The translations under genes and the position numbers were made by a program. A stretch of DNA of 64,000 bases, from NCBI GenBank assembly GCA_001599815.1, contig BCIA01000006.1:1676961-1740960 (forward strand), given 5' to 3'. Below, piece after piece: positions 1-9,900 of the stretch. The notes under the pieces are model-generated. The model was not told where the DNA came from. It saw only the letters and a program-made list of their open reading frames with translations, and made no database searches. Position 1 is the first letter of the stretch; every line of letters begins with the position of its first letter. Source of the stretch: Furcasterigmium furcatum. Taxonomy: Eukaryota; Ascomycota; Sordariomycetes; Glomerellales; Plectosphaerellaceae.

Positions 1-1440
1 GCTGCCATGTTGGTCCGCGCTGGCGTTGCTCCTAAACAGGCCGATGCCAGCGTTGACCTCCTCCTTCGCACCGAGGGCGTGTCGCTGTCGCAAATCAACG
101 TGGACGGTTCCTGCGATCTTGACTCTCGCAGTAATGCCGACCAAAGTTCCTCCGACACCAATGATAACGAAGGCACCCCGACTCCCTCTGGCGGCACCGG
201 CGACAATGAAACCTTCCCACTTAAACCCACGCGACTCACCCAAGCGCAGAATGATATGCTCTTGGAGCTTGACTGGGCCATCCGCGCGCTCATTGAGTCA
301 TACGTCATCGCTATCGGCGATCTCAGTCGAGCTGGTCAGTTCAAGCATCTGAAAAAGTTGACCATTGCCAAGATTCCCAGCAGCCAGCTGAGCCCTTTCA
401 AGCAACACGTATTCTGGGATCATCTCCCCAACTTACAGGAGGTTTCTTTTGTCGTCCAGCCCGATTGGCGCACCGTGACCAAGGAGAGCGCATCTGGCCC
501 TTTGAGCATCCTCATTAGCCCTCTCGACGGTATCCCCGAGGTCTACGAGTTGCTTTCCGTCTACCTGGGCCGGAAGCAGAACATCAAGATTCTTCACTTT
601 GAGTGGATATGTGGAGGCGAGTTCGCAGTTGGTGCCAACACCCGCGACAGGTACATCCTGCCTGCCCCGTTTTGCAGTCCGAGCGACATGGTCCGACCCA
701 ACATCGCTCTCGACCCTACCAACTACATCTCGCTGCCCCATGTGCAGCACCTATCGCTCAAGAATTGCCACTCGGCACCTTGCCTGTTCATGCAGCTCGT
801 TCGTGACATGGCATGCCAAAGCCTTACTACACTCGAGCTCGAGTCATTCTCTCTCTCGTTCCCCCCCGAGCACAGAAACAACGTGGCAGACTTCAGGAAT
901 GGAATGCCCAAGCTTTTCTCGTGGGCTGGCTTCATGGAGCAATTCACGCCCACTGCCAGCGTACTTGACGGCAAAGATCCACCGTCCAGGGCTGAGGCTG
1001 CTAACTCTTTCTATGACCCAGCGGACATCGCCCTCTTGAGGACTCCGTCTCTCCAAAAAGAGCGCGAGAAGCACATCTACAAGCTCCAGACCTTGTCATT
1101 CAGATCCTGCGGCTACGCGAGCCTCCCTCTTACGTCGTTCTCGGTGCGAGACTACTCGCTGCGAAAGGCAAGCCTTAAGCAGTTCTTGCAGGTCTCTCGA
1201 AATAACGACGGTGGAGTCACCGTGTCGGGAATCATCGCGCCAGATTTTGACCCGTGGGAGGCCAATCTCCTTCAGGGGCACTTTGGCATGCACTTTGGAT
1301 GGCAAGACGTCTACGACGAGTGGTTTGCCAGGGCCGCCATCGCGGACAGGGGCAACTCGGGTCAAGGCCGGTTCTCCGGCAACATCAGTACCGTCAGGCG
1401 CGAGACATCCTTCCACCCGGACCATCAGCCTTCCGCTTAG
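1..1440 (+). CDS. F-box/LRR-like fungal protein, 5'-truncated by window edge
   Basis: The reading frame is open from the first base and stops at 1438-1440; the first ATG in view (position 7) is probably internal. The visible 477 residues have a low-complexity Ser/Thr/Asp segment (about residues 35-70), then a long region with regularly spaced leucine-rich elements (HVQHLSLKNCHSA, LTTLELESFSLSF, LQTLSFRSCGYAS), and a C-terminal WQDVYDEWF segment. This arrangement matches the C-terminal part of ascomycete F-box proteins, in which an N-terminal F-box recruits Skp1 and the leucine-rich part binds the substrate. The F-box itself is not in the window, so the assignment rests on the repeat part only. 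No intron was seen. The exact substrate is unknown. Confidence 0.6.
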   Translation, partial: AAMLVRAGVAPKQADASVDLLLRTEGVSLSQINVDGSCDLDSRSNADQSSSDTNDNEGTPTPSGGTGDNETFPLKPTRLTQAQNDMLLELDWAIRALIESYVIAIGDLSRAGQFKHLKKLTIAKIPSSQLSPFKQHVFWDHLPNLQEVSFVVQPDWRTVTKESASGPLSILISPLDGIPEVYELLSVYLGRKQNIKILHFEWICGGEFAVGANTRDRYILPAPFCSPSDMVRPNIALDPTNYISLPHVQHLSLKNCHSAPCLFMQLVRDMACQSLTTLELESFSLSFPPEHRNNVADFRNGMPKLFSWAGFMEQFTPTASVLDGKDPPSRAEAANSFYDPADIALLRTPSLQKEREKHIYKLQTLSFRSCGYASLPLTSFSVRDYSLRKASLKQFLQVSRNNDGGVTVSGIIAPDFDPWEANLLQGHFGMHFGWQDVYDEWFARAAIADRGNSGQGRFSGNISTVRRETSFHPDHQPSA

Positions 1441-2414
1441 GAGGCCGGAGAGGGTGTTGACGAGAATACATGGCGGGAGAGGTGTCCGATGAGCGAAGAA
1501 ACGGGGGATGATATCATGGCCGGCGAGCCACGAGGCGGAGTCCTGCACTTTGGTTTTGGAGGAGCGGGTGTTCCGGAACGATAGATTCGTCGCATTCCAC
1601 TCGGCAAGAGCTGGTTTCTGGCAGCCTGGCGACAGGATCGGCCCAGCCATGGTCTGGATTGCGCTTTTGATAGCGTATGATATCTGAAAATGTCAGACGT
1701 AGCGAATCTCCTGTTGCGGCATCAGTGAATGTAGTCGGAGAAGTCGTAAATGTCGATGAGGGGCAGTGACAGCGAAGCTCCTCGAGCGAATAAGTAGAGA
1801 CATCCTCTCGATGACCCGAGCGCCAATCTGTAGTCAACCTGGAAGCTTCAAGCAGTGGTTCGAGAACCTCGAGCATGGACACTCATCCCAGAGACGTCAT
1901 CCTTCGAGGGTTTCGAGGTCGCCAAAGCCGGGTGGTGGGCTCTCCCGTTCGAAGCCGCTCTCACCCTCATGTCAGACATCACCACACGCCTTCATCCGCA
2001 GGTGTACTTTGGAAATTGTCTTTCGCATGCCAATCCCTAAAATGCCATTGAACCACCTAAGGCCTTTCCTGTACACCGGAACAAGCAAATGAGGGGGGAA
2101 AGGAAAAACGACGAGCCGGGGAAGAGGCGGCGAGACCACCGTCCCTCCCCAGCCGTGTCAGGTCACGTTGGCCCCCTGGCCGGGCCCTTTCCCCCGCTGG
2201 GCATCCCACCCCCCGGGTTTCCCATTTTCCCCCACGAGTCCTGGCGCATCGCCCAGTTGTGTGTAACGCTTCGCTTTCCCGTTCTAGTGAGTTTTGTGGT
2301 TTCCCCCAGACCCCTGACGCCCCGGCCGCCGGCCCTCGTCGGGACCTGGTGCGGATTTTCCCCGCGGGGTCGAGCGACCGGGCGTCGGAAAAATGGACGT
2401 GTCGCGGGCGCCGT
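1441..2414. other. Intergenic, convergent 3' ends
   Basis: This stretch separates the convergent F-box-like gene and the minus-strand RPL17 gene. Short open frames exist on both strands but none has recognisable protein composition. Nothing else was seen. Confidence 0.6.
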
Positions 2415-3383
2415 TTAGGCGGCGGTCAGGGCCTTGCGGGTGCGGATGCCGCGCTGCCGGGAGGAGAGATGCTCGTCACGGCCAACGACGGCCTCGGACT
2501 TCTGGACGACCTCCTCGCCCTCAGTGAGGATGAGCTCGATGTGGCAGGGGTTGGACATGTAGGGGTTGATCTGGGAGGGTCAGGTCAGCATGAGCGGCCA
2601 GCGGGTATGCTCGGGTTCGCCAACGTACACGACCGTGGGCACGGTAAGTCCTCCTGCGCTGCTTGGGGGCCTGGTTCACTTGGATGTGCTTGACGACCAG
2701 GTTGCCGGTGTCGAGGCCCTTGGCGTCGGCGTTGGACTGGGCGTTCCTGAGGAGGCCGAGCAGGAAGTCGGCGGACTTGGTGGGCCAGCGGGCCTTGGAG
2801 ACACCGAACTGCTTGCCTGGTATGTGTTAGTGGTGGTGTTCCTTGACAAGCGTGCTCTGTTGAGTGCTGGGGGGGAGTGTGTCCGGCGAGCATGCATCAT
2901 CATTGCCCCTCCTTCACACCCTCTTTTTCCCAGAGCAAAACAACAGTAACAAGTCGAGTCGTACCTTGGGCAGTGCGGCCGGTGCTGCCGGCGTAGCGGC
3001 GCATGGGAACAGCCTCGGTCTTGGTCTTGACGTTCTCGAGGAAGGTGATGGCGCGCTCGAGCTTCCAGCCGTTGATGGCCTGGGCGGTCTCACGGGTGTT
3101 CTTGAAGGACACGCGGAGGTAGGCACCGCGGGCGCGGGCCGACTTTGCGGGCGCAATCTCGTTGGCGGAGTATCGAACCTGTGAGGGCGGACACGGTCAG
3201 TCCTGCAGTTCTTGCGTGGTGTTGATGAATTTTCCCCCCTCCGAGTCGCGATCGCCAATCTCTTCCTGCGTCGAGTTTGCGGTCGGTCCGCCTCCCAACG
3301 CGGCCCCGGGTGCAGGGCACAGCAATTGACTCGAGCATTGCGATCATCGTGACAGTCGGGGGTCGGGACGGGAGACTCACCAT
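2415..3383 (-). CDS. RPL17: 60S ribosomal protein L17 (uL22), 4 exons
   Basis: Structural protein of the large ribosomal subunit that lines the peptide exit tunnel. Exons on the minus strand: 3383-3381, 3178-2965, 2816-2629, 2570-2415. Joined, they begin MVRYSANEIAPAKSARARGA and continue through FKNTRETAQAINGWKLERA, YAGSTGRTAQGKQFG, GLLRNAQSNADAKGLDTGN, IQVNQAPKQRRRTYRAHGR and INPYMSNPCHIELILTEGEE, ending KALTAA-stop; all are uL22 hallmarks and the total length fits the family. The first coding exon is only the ATG, followed at once by GTGAG. All introns have GT..AG ends. Long introns (202 and 148 nt) next to the start are common in fungal ribosomal protein genes. It is transcribed divergently from fibrillarin. 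Confidence 0.97.
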
Positions 3384-4096
3384 CGTGATTGTTGGGTGTG
3401 GTGATGGCGTCGACGGTCGTTGGGTATGCTGGAACTGGCTGGCTGGCAAAGTGATGTTCAGAGAAATTCGCAACCCAAAGACTTGCCCTGGGTCCAAGCC
3501 CGGGCGGGGGCGCCTGGTTGGCTCGCTTACCGATTGGGTGAATCGTGTGGGGCACGGAAGGGTTTTGCCCTAGGCTTTTTCGTGACCGGGCGAGACTCGC
3601 AATGCTCACTCAGGCTGCGAATTGCGGGAAGGGATCGGGAGTGACGAGATGAAGAAGGGACCGAGATGTCCGTGTTGCTTTAGAGAGACTATTTTCTTCT
3701 TTCTGACCTGGAGCAAATTGACGGTATTGCAACTGCCATCCTGTGATCGTGTGCCGTTCAGGCCTTATCTAATCAGCCCCAGTGGAGTGGCCTGTCGATT
3801 CTCGGACCGGATCTTCCATTCGCCGCCCTCACCAATCAGCTACATTAATCCCCACCCGCCATTTTTCTGCAGGAGCTTGGCCCGAGCTTGCAGCAAGACG
3901 GAGCTCCTCGAAAAAAGTTCAGAGAAAAATTTCATCCGCAGACTACTGCTACTACTAAGACTCGTGAGACCCAAACTCCACGACAGAGGAGAGCAGCACA
4001 CCCAGCCCCTCCATACCTACTCCGACCGCAGACGAGGAGCTCAACTGCTTTCTGCATCCCCCTTCTTCTTTTCGAATTTACTTTACTCCCGACTCA
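3384..4096. promoter_or_regulatory. Shared divergent promoter region RPL17 / fibrillarin
   Basis: The 713 bp between the two start codons must hold the promoters and 5' leaders of both genes. On the plus strand the last 430 bp before the fibrillarin ATG (from about 3668) contain no ATG and are pyrimidine- and A-rich, as expected of a transcribed leader. No ribosomal-protein promoter box was identified with confidence. Confidence 0.6.
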
Positions 4097-5228
4097 ATGG
4101 CTCCCTTCGGTGATCGTGGTGGACGAGGTGGCCGCGGCGGGTTCGGCGGTGATCGTGGTGGACGCGGCGGAGGCCGTGGAGGCTTCGGTGACCGTGGAGG
4201 CCGCGGTGGTGGTCGCGGCGGCTTCGGTGGTGATCGCGGAGGCCGCGGCGGAGGTCGTGGTGGTTTCGGCGGTCGCGGCGGTGGCCGTGGAGGTTTCGGT
4301 GATCGCGGCGGCCGTGGAGGTCGTGGTGGTGTGAACAAGCGCGGTGGCCGTGGAGGAGCTGCCGGCGGTCAGAGGGGCGGACAGAAGGTCGTTGTGGTAA
4401 GTCGAACACTCGTCTGATGCCGGAAAACTCGTATGCTGACCTGCCGCAGGAACCCCATCGCCACGAGGGCATCTTCGTCGTCCGCGGCAAGGAGGACGCT
4501 ATCGCGACCCGCAACCTGACGCCCGGCGAGTCCGTCTACGGCGAGAAGCGCGTGTCCGTCGACAACCCCGTGCAGAACGAGGACGGCACCACCACAAACA
4601 CCAAGATCGAGTACCGCGTGTGGAACCCCTTCCGCTCCAAGCTGGCGGCCGGCGTCATCGGCGGCCTCGACAGGATGTACTTCGGCCCCGGCTCCAAGGT
4701 CCTCTACCTCGGCGGTGCCTCTGGTACCTCCGTCTCTCACGTTGCCGATATCGTCGGCCCGACCGGCTTCGTCTACGCCGTCGAGTTCTCTCCCCGCTCC
4801 GGCCGTGACCTTATTGGCATGGCCTCCAAGCGCACCAACGTCGTCCCCATTGTTGAGGACGCCCGCCAGCCCCTCAAGTACCGCATGATCATGCCCATGG
4901 TCGATGCCATCTTCGCCGACGTCGCCCAGCCCGACCAGGCCCGTATCGTCGCCATGAACGCCCACCACTTCCTCAAGGTCGGCGGTGGCATCCTGATTTC
5001 TATCAAGGCCAACTGTATCGACTCCACCGCGCCCCCGGCCAAGGTCTTCGCCAACGAGGTCGAGAAGATGCGTGCCGAGCGCATCACCCCCAAGGAGCAG
5101 CTGACGCTGGGTGCGTACCCCTCCTTTCCGTGCCTGTTGTTGAACGCAAGCTAACACTCACCCCCACAGAGCCCTTCGAGAGAGACCACTGCCTCGTCGC
5201 CGCCGAGTACAACCGCTACGGTAAATAA
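4097..5228 (+). CDS. NOP1: Fibrillarin, rRNA 2'-O-methyltransferase, 3 exons
   Basis: Catalytic subunit of box C/D snoRNPs; it methylates the ribose 2'-OH of pre-rRNA (and a histone glutamine) in the nucleolus using S-adenosylmethionine. Exons 4097-4396, 4450-5110 and 5170-5228 join to 339 aa. Residues 1 to about 96 are a glycine-arginine-rich (GAR) domain built of RGG/GGRGG units. The methyltransferase domain follows, with GIFVVRGKEDAIATRNL, the SAM-binding loop VLYLGGASGTSVSHV, VYAVEFSPRSGRDL and the conserved AEYNRYGK C-terminus. Both introns are short (53 and 59 nt) with consensus ends. Length and domain order match the family. The start ATG (ACTCAATGG) is the first after a 430-nt ATG-free leader. 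Confidence 0.98.
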
Positions 5229-5758
5229 GCATGACGCCATGAACGGCACGGCACGGCGGGGGAGAGAGCGGGGCGCACGGGGAAAAGAAAGCAGGGCTGT
5301 TGTTGAATCTGTACTTGTCACGCGAGATTCCCACGAATTGTTCGGCTTTCTTGCTTCTCGGTTACACTTGGGTCGGTTGGGCTTTTCACACCACAGGGCA
5401 GGCGTTACGGACAGTCTTCTTGCTAGTAGTATCTCGTTGTTGTAGTGCAGTCATGGTCTCTGTACTACTATTGCATAGAGCCACGAATTTATCCGTTTGA
5501 CCAGAGTCGTCTGTCTGGCTGGGCGGGGGAGCCGTGATGTTAAAGACATGTGGACACCGACAGCAGATGTGTGACCTTGATTATGGGTTACAGCTGGGAT
5601 GGTAAGCTCTGTCAAGATTGATAGCTTTACTTACGTAGACTCCGGCCTCGATCCAATAGCATACTTCACCTGACCAAACATTGCCGCAAGAAAAGCTCCA
5701 ACTTAGGACACAAGACCATCCTAGAATTCAGGACTGCCTCCTTCGCCTTCAGTACTCC
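5229..5758. other. Intergenic, fibrillarin 3' region
   Basis: Downstream of the fibrillarin stop and upstream of the tRNA terminator. It is more AT-rich than the coding DNA and has no protein-like open frame. Confidence 0.5.
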
Positions 5759-5785
5759 AAAAAAATCAAAACAAAAAGAAAATTG
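5759..5785 (-). terminator. RNA polymerase III terminator of tRNA-Phe
   Basis: Just past the tRNA 3' end, the minus strand carries runs of 4, 5, 4 and 7 T (A runs at 5779-5782, 5773-5777, 5768-5771 and 5759-5765 on the plus strand). A T4 or longer run is the normal pol III stop signal; several in a row suggest a primary site with back-ups. Confidence 0.8.
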
Positions 5786-5791
5786 ACATCC

Positions 5792-5881
5792 TGCGGACTA
5801 CCTGGATCGAACAAGTGACCTTTCGATTTAATTTCTGAAGTGGGCTTCAGTCGAACGCTACTCCCACTGAGCTAAGTCCGC
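5792..5881 (-). tRNA. tRNA-Phe (GAA) with 17-nt intron
   Basis: Read on the minus strand, the acceptor stem GCGGACT (5881-5875) pairs with AGTCCGC (5799-5793), with discriminator A at 5792. The anticodon arm is TTCGA-CTGAAGA-TCGAA with anticodon GAA. The T arm ACTTG-TTCGATC-CAGGT is intact. A 17-nt intron (5828-5844) lies one base 3' of the anticodon, the canonical nuclear position, and contains TTCAG, able to pair with the anticodon as in other eukaryotic pre-tRNA-Phe. The D arm has one base more than usual (GGGAGTAGC where GGGAGAGC is typical), leaving the innermost D-stem pair C-T. The terminator downstream supports a functional gene. Confidence 0.9.
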
Positions 5882-6131
5882 TGTGGATGAAGGCACGATG
5901 CGGTGCCCACTGACTGAGTATTGCCCCAGGCCAGCCTGGGACTGACTCTTGGAGGACCCTCGTCTTAGTCCCAGGCTTCTGGAAGAGTGTCGAAGTTAGA
6001 GCAACCAGTGGCCAAAGCCTTCCCACTTGTGTCTGACCGGGAGAAGAATCGTGGATGGCGAGGAATGCTAACATCCCACCATCACACCCGTTGTCGAGGT
6101 GAGGTGAAGCTCTCGTGTTGTTCCCACCACT

Positions 6132-6932
6132 TCACGTCATCCCATCCCCTGACAATTGCCATTCTGCTATGCTTATTGCTCGTAACGGGTTCGTCCCAAA
6201 ACAAGGTGGGAGAACAACGGGTTGCTGGAAGGATGGCGTCCTAAACTGCGAGGACTGCGCGACAGTCGCCTGCTGGAATGAGTTCACCGGCTGCCAGGAA
6301 GGCGCCTGCTGGGGTGAGTTCGAATGCCAGAAAACAGGGCTCGCAGGGGGGTTGAGGCCGCCCGACATCGTTGGAGTCGGTGGGCCTCGGTCTGTCCATT
6401 CAAAATCCATCTCGTCTGAAGTCCCAGTTCGTACGGACCACTCGGTGAAGATTGCATCCAGGTCGGCTCTGAACTTTCGGCACACGGCCACAGCTTTGCG
6501 CCTGAATACGATGTTGTGCTGTCGCATCTGATCGAGCTCGTACTGAGTGCGCTGTGGCGCCTCCATCTCGTCTTCAAACCTGACCTGTTTTCGCGGTACA
6601 TACTTCGGTGACGATTGGGAGTTCTGGTTCTGGTTCTGGTTCTGGGAGTTCTGATTTTGGTTTTGATTCCGATTCTGGTTCCATTTCTGATTCCGATTCT
6701 GGTTCCGATTCTGGTTCCAGTTTTGGTTCTGGTTCTGGTTCTGGGAGTTCTGATTTTGGTTTTGATTCTGATTCCGATTCTGATTTTGGTTCTGGTTCTC
6801 GTTCCGATTCTGGTTCCAGTTTTGGTTTTGGTTCTGGTTGGAGTTTCCCTGGTTAGAGTTCTGGTTGTGGCCCTGTTGAGCTGGCTGATTGTAGTTGCCG
6901 GAGGTGTTCTTTTTGGACTTTTTCCTCGCCAT
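6132..6932 (-). CDS. Asn/Gln-rich (prion-like) low-complexity protein
   Basis: A single-exon frame of 266 aa begins at an ATG (6932) and starts MARKKSKKNTSG, a basic leader. Residues about 15-110 are almost only N and Q, with W, R, S, K or E inserted in a loose repeat (NQNQNQ, NQNRNQ, NQNW, NSQNQNQ). The DNA is a degenerate repeat of AACCAG/AACCAA-type units. The C-terminal part (about 110-266) is of normal complexity: KYVPRKQVRFEDEMEAP, then RRKAVAVCRKFRADLDAIFTEW, then a P/Q/S-rich tail. The C-terminal part argues for a real protein. No family was recognised. Because the repeat keeps other frames open too, expression needs transcript support. Confidence 0.55.
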   Translation of the reverse strand: MARKKSKKNTSGNYNQPAQQGHNQNSNQGNSNQNQNQNWNQNRNENQNQNQNRNQNQNQNQNSQNQNQNQNWNQNRNQNRNQKWNQNRNQNQNQNSQNQNQNQNSQSSPKYVPRKQVRFEDEMEAPQRTQYELDQMRQHNIVFRRKAVAVCRKFRADLDAIFTEWSVRTGTSDEMDFEWTDRGPPTPTMSGGLNPPASPVFWHSNSPQQAPSWQPVNSFQQATVAQSSQFRTPSFQQPVVLPPCFGTNPLRAISIAEWQLSGDGMT

Positions 6933-9900
6933 AATGTCAGATTGAACACCGGCAAGCGATGACGATATCGTGGGTCACTGTAGATGAGAAATGCGATTGT
7001 GGACAGATTAGATGGTTGTTCTGAAGAGTACTACATTGAAAGCCCCATGGACTGGGTGCCCGGGACGAAGAGCCTATGTACTCGGAGTGTTCAATCATTC
7101 TGGGGCCTGGCGAGAAGGTTTGGAATAAGGACAGAGATAGAACAGACTGGGTGCGGTGTGTGCAGTATGTTGAAGTTCCGGGCTCCGGGGAATGCATGAG
7201 ACCTGTTGGAGGTGAGCGAGTGGACAAAAGCCGGTGTCGACCAGAACAAGCAAGGAGGCATGGACTCAGCAACTGCAGGTGTATGTCATAATCATTGTGT
7301 CGCTGGATTGCAGCTAAAGGACGTCCAAGTGTTGAGTAGGAATCAGTTCTGTTGGGATGATTTGGGCCGCCCATTGTTCCCCATGGACAAAGACGTGCTG
7401 ATCGAGGACAAGTATCTAAACAAACCACCCCAACTATCGTGCTCGGGGTGACCCAGAGCCAGTGCGATAGATCTCGATCGCCTCTGGCATTTGCTGACCA
7501 GACGCTGAGATTTTGTATGCTGGTTCTTTTGGAGTGATCGCGGCCTGGCTCTGACGAGTAAGTGGTGGTGCTCAGCAAGAGGTGGCCATTGTTGACCATA
7601 CCCGAAGCCCAAACCAGACCGCAAAGAGACGGGTTCCCTTTGTGGCTCTTCCTACTCTCAGCGCATCCAGTGCCTCGGAGCTATTCATCGCCGCCACCGC
7701 CCTTTCGTGACAGAAGCAGAGCGAAGAAGTCCGTCCATGGCCAGTGGCGTCGTGATTCTGCTGCCGGCCGGTGGGAGAGAGGGGGAGGATTGGTAAGTCA
7801 GGCCGTCCACAGACGGACTTGGCGACGGCACAGGCCTCCTATTTTGGATCTATTGTCAAAGGATACTGTTCCCATGACGCCTCCCAGGTACTGGTTGCCA
7901 GTGGATTGTTTGGATCTGGCTAACCTGAGGAACTTCCGCCGGGCGTGGCTGGTTGAAGTAGGACGGTATTGGGCATGGCGCGTGCTGGGCGGCGGAGATG
8001 ATACCGATGATAGTGGGCACTCCATGAGGTCTAGATCTTTGGGCAGGCTATGCCGAGAGCTCAGGGGAAGCAGGATTTGCTGTGACGGCACGGCGAGTCG
8101 GCCTCCTCGCGACTCGGAAAGCTGTCAGGATGGCGGAGAGTGGACTCAAAGTTCCAGCAGGGTTTAGGCTGACAGCGACGGCCCATGCGCACGGACAGAA
8201 CCCTGTCGACTCGCGTGCTGATCTCCAAGCGAATCCTAGCAATTTGCCGGCAACCCCTGTTGCTGGATTCAGGGGTGCCCGGGGAGGGCCCAGGGGCGGA
8301 GAAATCTAGCAGTTGCAGCGCAGAAAAGATGGCCGTTCGGAAGCGCGACGTCGAACAGGCTCGAGATCAAGCATCAAATTGTTGATATAGCCTCTCGCTT
8401 CACCTCGAAATATTGGGAGAGTGTCGCTGAACTCGAGATAGGATTTAGGAATGCCTCTCCGGACGGTGCTGCACTTGGGTCGGTCGTGTGTTTTGCACAC
8501 TCATGGGTAAAGTGGACAGAATTTTTGCCTGCCGCCCGTCGATGCCCCAGACGAAGCTTTGCTGAGACGATGCAACCCTGGGCCGTTTCCCATGGGGGAA
8601 AGAGAATCGTGCCCCATAGGGACCGTGTCAAGATCCTGGTGCTTGGTGTCAGCATGAGGGCTCCCCCGATTTACCCGGTCTCCAGGACTTTGACTGGAGC
8701 AGCCACTCATCACTTTGTCCGGCACTGCTGTAGAAGATGGAAACGGGTTCGGTCAGAGAGTATCGTACGGGGCCAAGGCTGGCGGAGGATTGCTCGTTTG
8801 AAATGTCCGAGCAAGTCCGGGGTACGCGACCTGTCAACCTCCGACAGGGGGTTGGGCGAAGAGTCCAGGGCATCTTGCAGAGGGCTTCCGATCTTGTCAT
8901 ATGTGATGACGGGAAGGGAGGAAAAAAGCAAGCTGAAAAGCAATTATCCGCGTTAAACGGCGGCGGCCATGTTTGCCCATCAACCGGATCAACCTGATCA
9001 TCCTCGCTGGCGACGAACATGGTTATCATGTCGAGCATGTCCCGTGCGATCCCGGGCCATCATGGTGTCAATGTTGTCACAGAGGTTGCAAGACGGTCTG
9101 TGCATGGAGAGCGAGGCGTCAAGGTGTGTTGTGTTGGTTCGAGTTTGCAAGTGCTCCAAGGCTCCGGGATTCAATTGGGGGCGGAAACTCGGTGTTCAGT
9201 GTCCGAAGGAAGGAGGCACCGGGTTGGGCCTGGTGCGACTTCCTCCAGGCTGGAGGTCCCGTCGACTCTGGCTGGCTGAGGGAGCTCCACTCGACTGGCC
9301 GCTGGCATTGGCCCAGGTGTCCGCCTCCAGCTTTTTCCCCAGAACACCAACAGACAATCGTCCCTTTTTCCGACCAGTGACAGGACAACACAATCCTGCC
9401 CATCATCTTCCCCGCGCCTCATCCATTTCCCCGAGCGAAGAGTTGCCCGCTCGTCGTTCTTGGCCTCGCGGTCTCCTCCAAAAGCGCACCTGGCCACTCC
9501 TCTGTGGCGTATGCCAAGTCGACTATCATTTGCTTCGGCCTAGCGAGATCCCTCATATTACGACACGAAATAACCTGGGGGGTGCGCCTTCCACCATTCC
9601 CCTCTGAGCCAGACCGCCCGGGCTCTTGGATTCTCTTCTCCGTGCTGCTTGCTTTGTCCTCGTGCATCTCGACGCCGCCCATATGCACGAGATTGATCCA
9701 GGGGACGCTCCTCGTGGCGTTCCCACGTGGAGCTGAAGATTGACTGCGACATGGCTACACCACGACACGGCATTGACTATCACGGGGACTTTGCTCAATC
9801 CGTTTCAGTGCCGTCCCCTTGTTCCCCGTTTCTCCCTCTCGCGGTTCGGGTTCGGGTCCTGCCAGTATCATCGGTCATTGTCACGCTGTCAACCAGCTTC

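Noticed and set aside
2816..2964. Possible box C/D snoRNA in RPL17 intron 2 (an ATGATGA box C-like string)
   Set aside because: No CTGA box D or terminal stem is present in the intron.
4097..4396. Minus-strand proline-rich frame opposite the GAR domain
   Set aside because: Pro runs are the complement of GGT/GGC glycine codons of fibrillarin.
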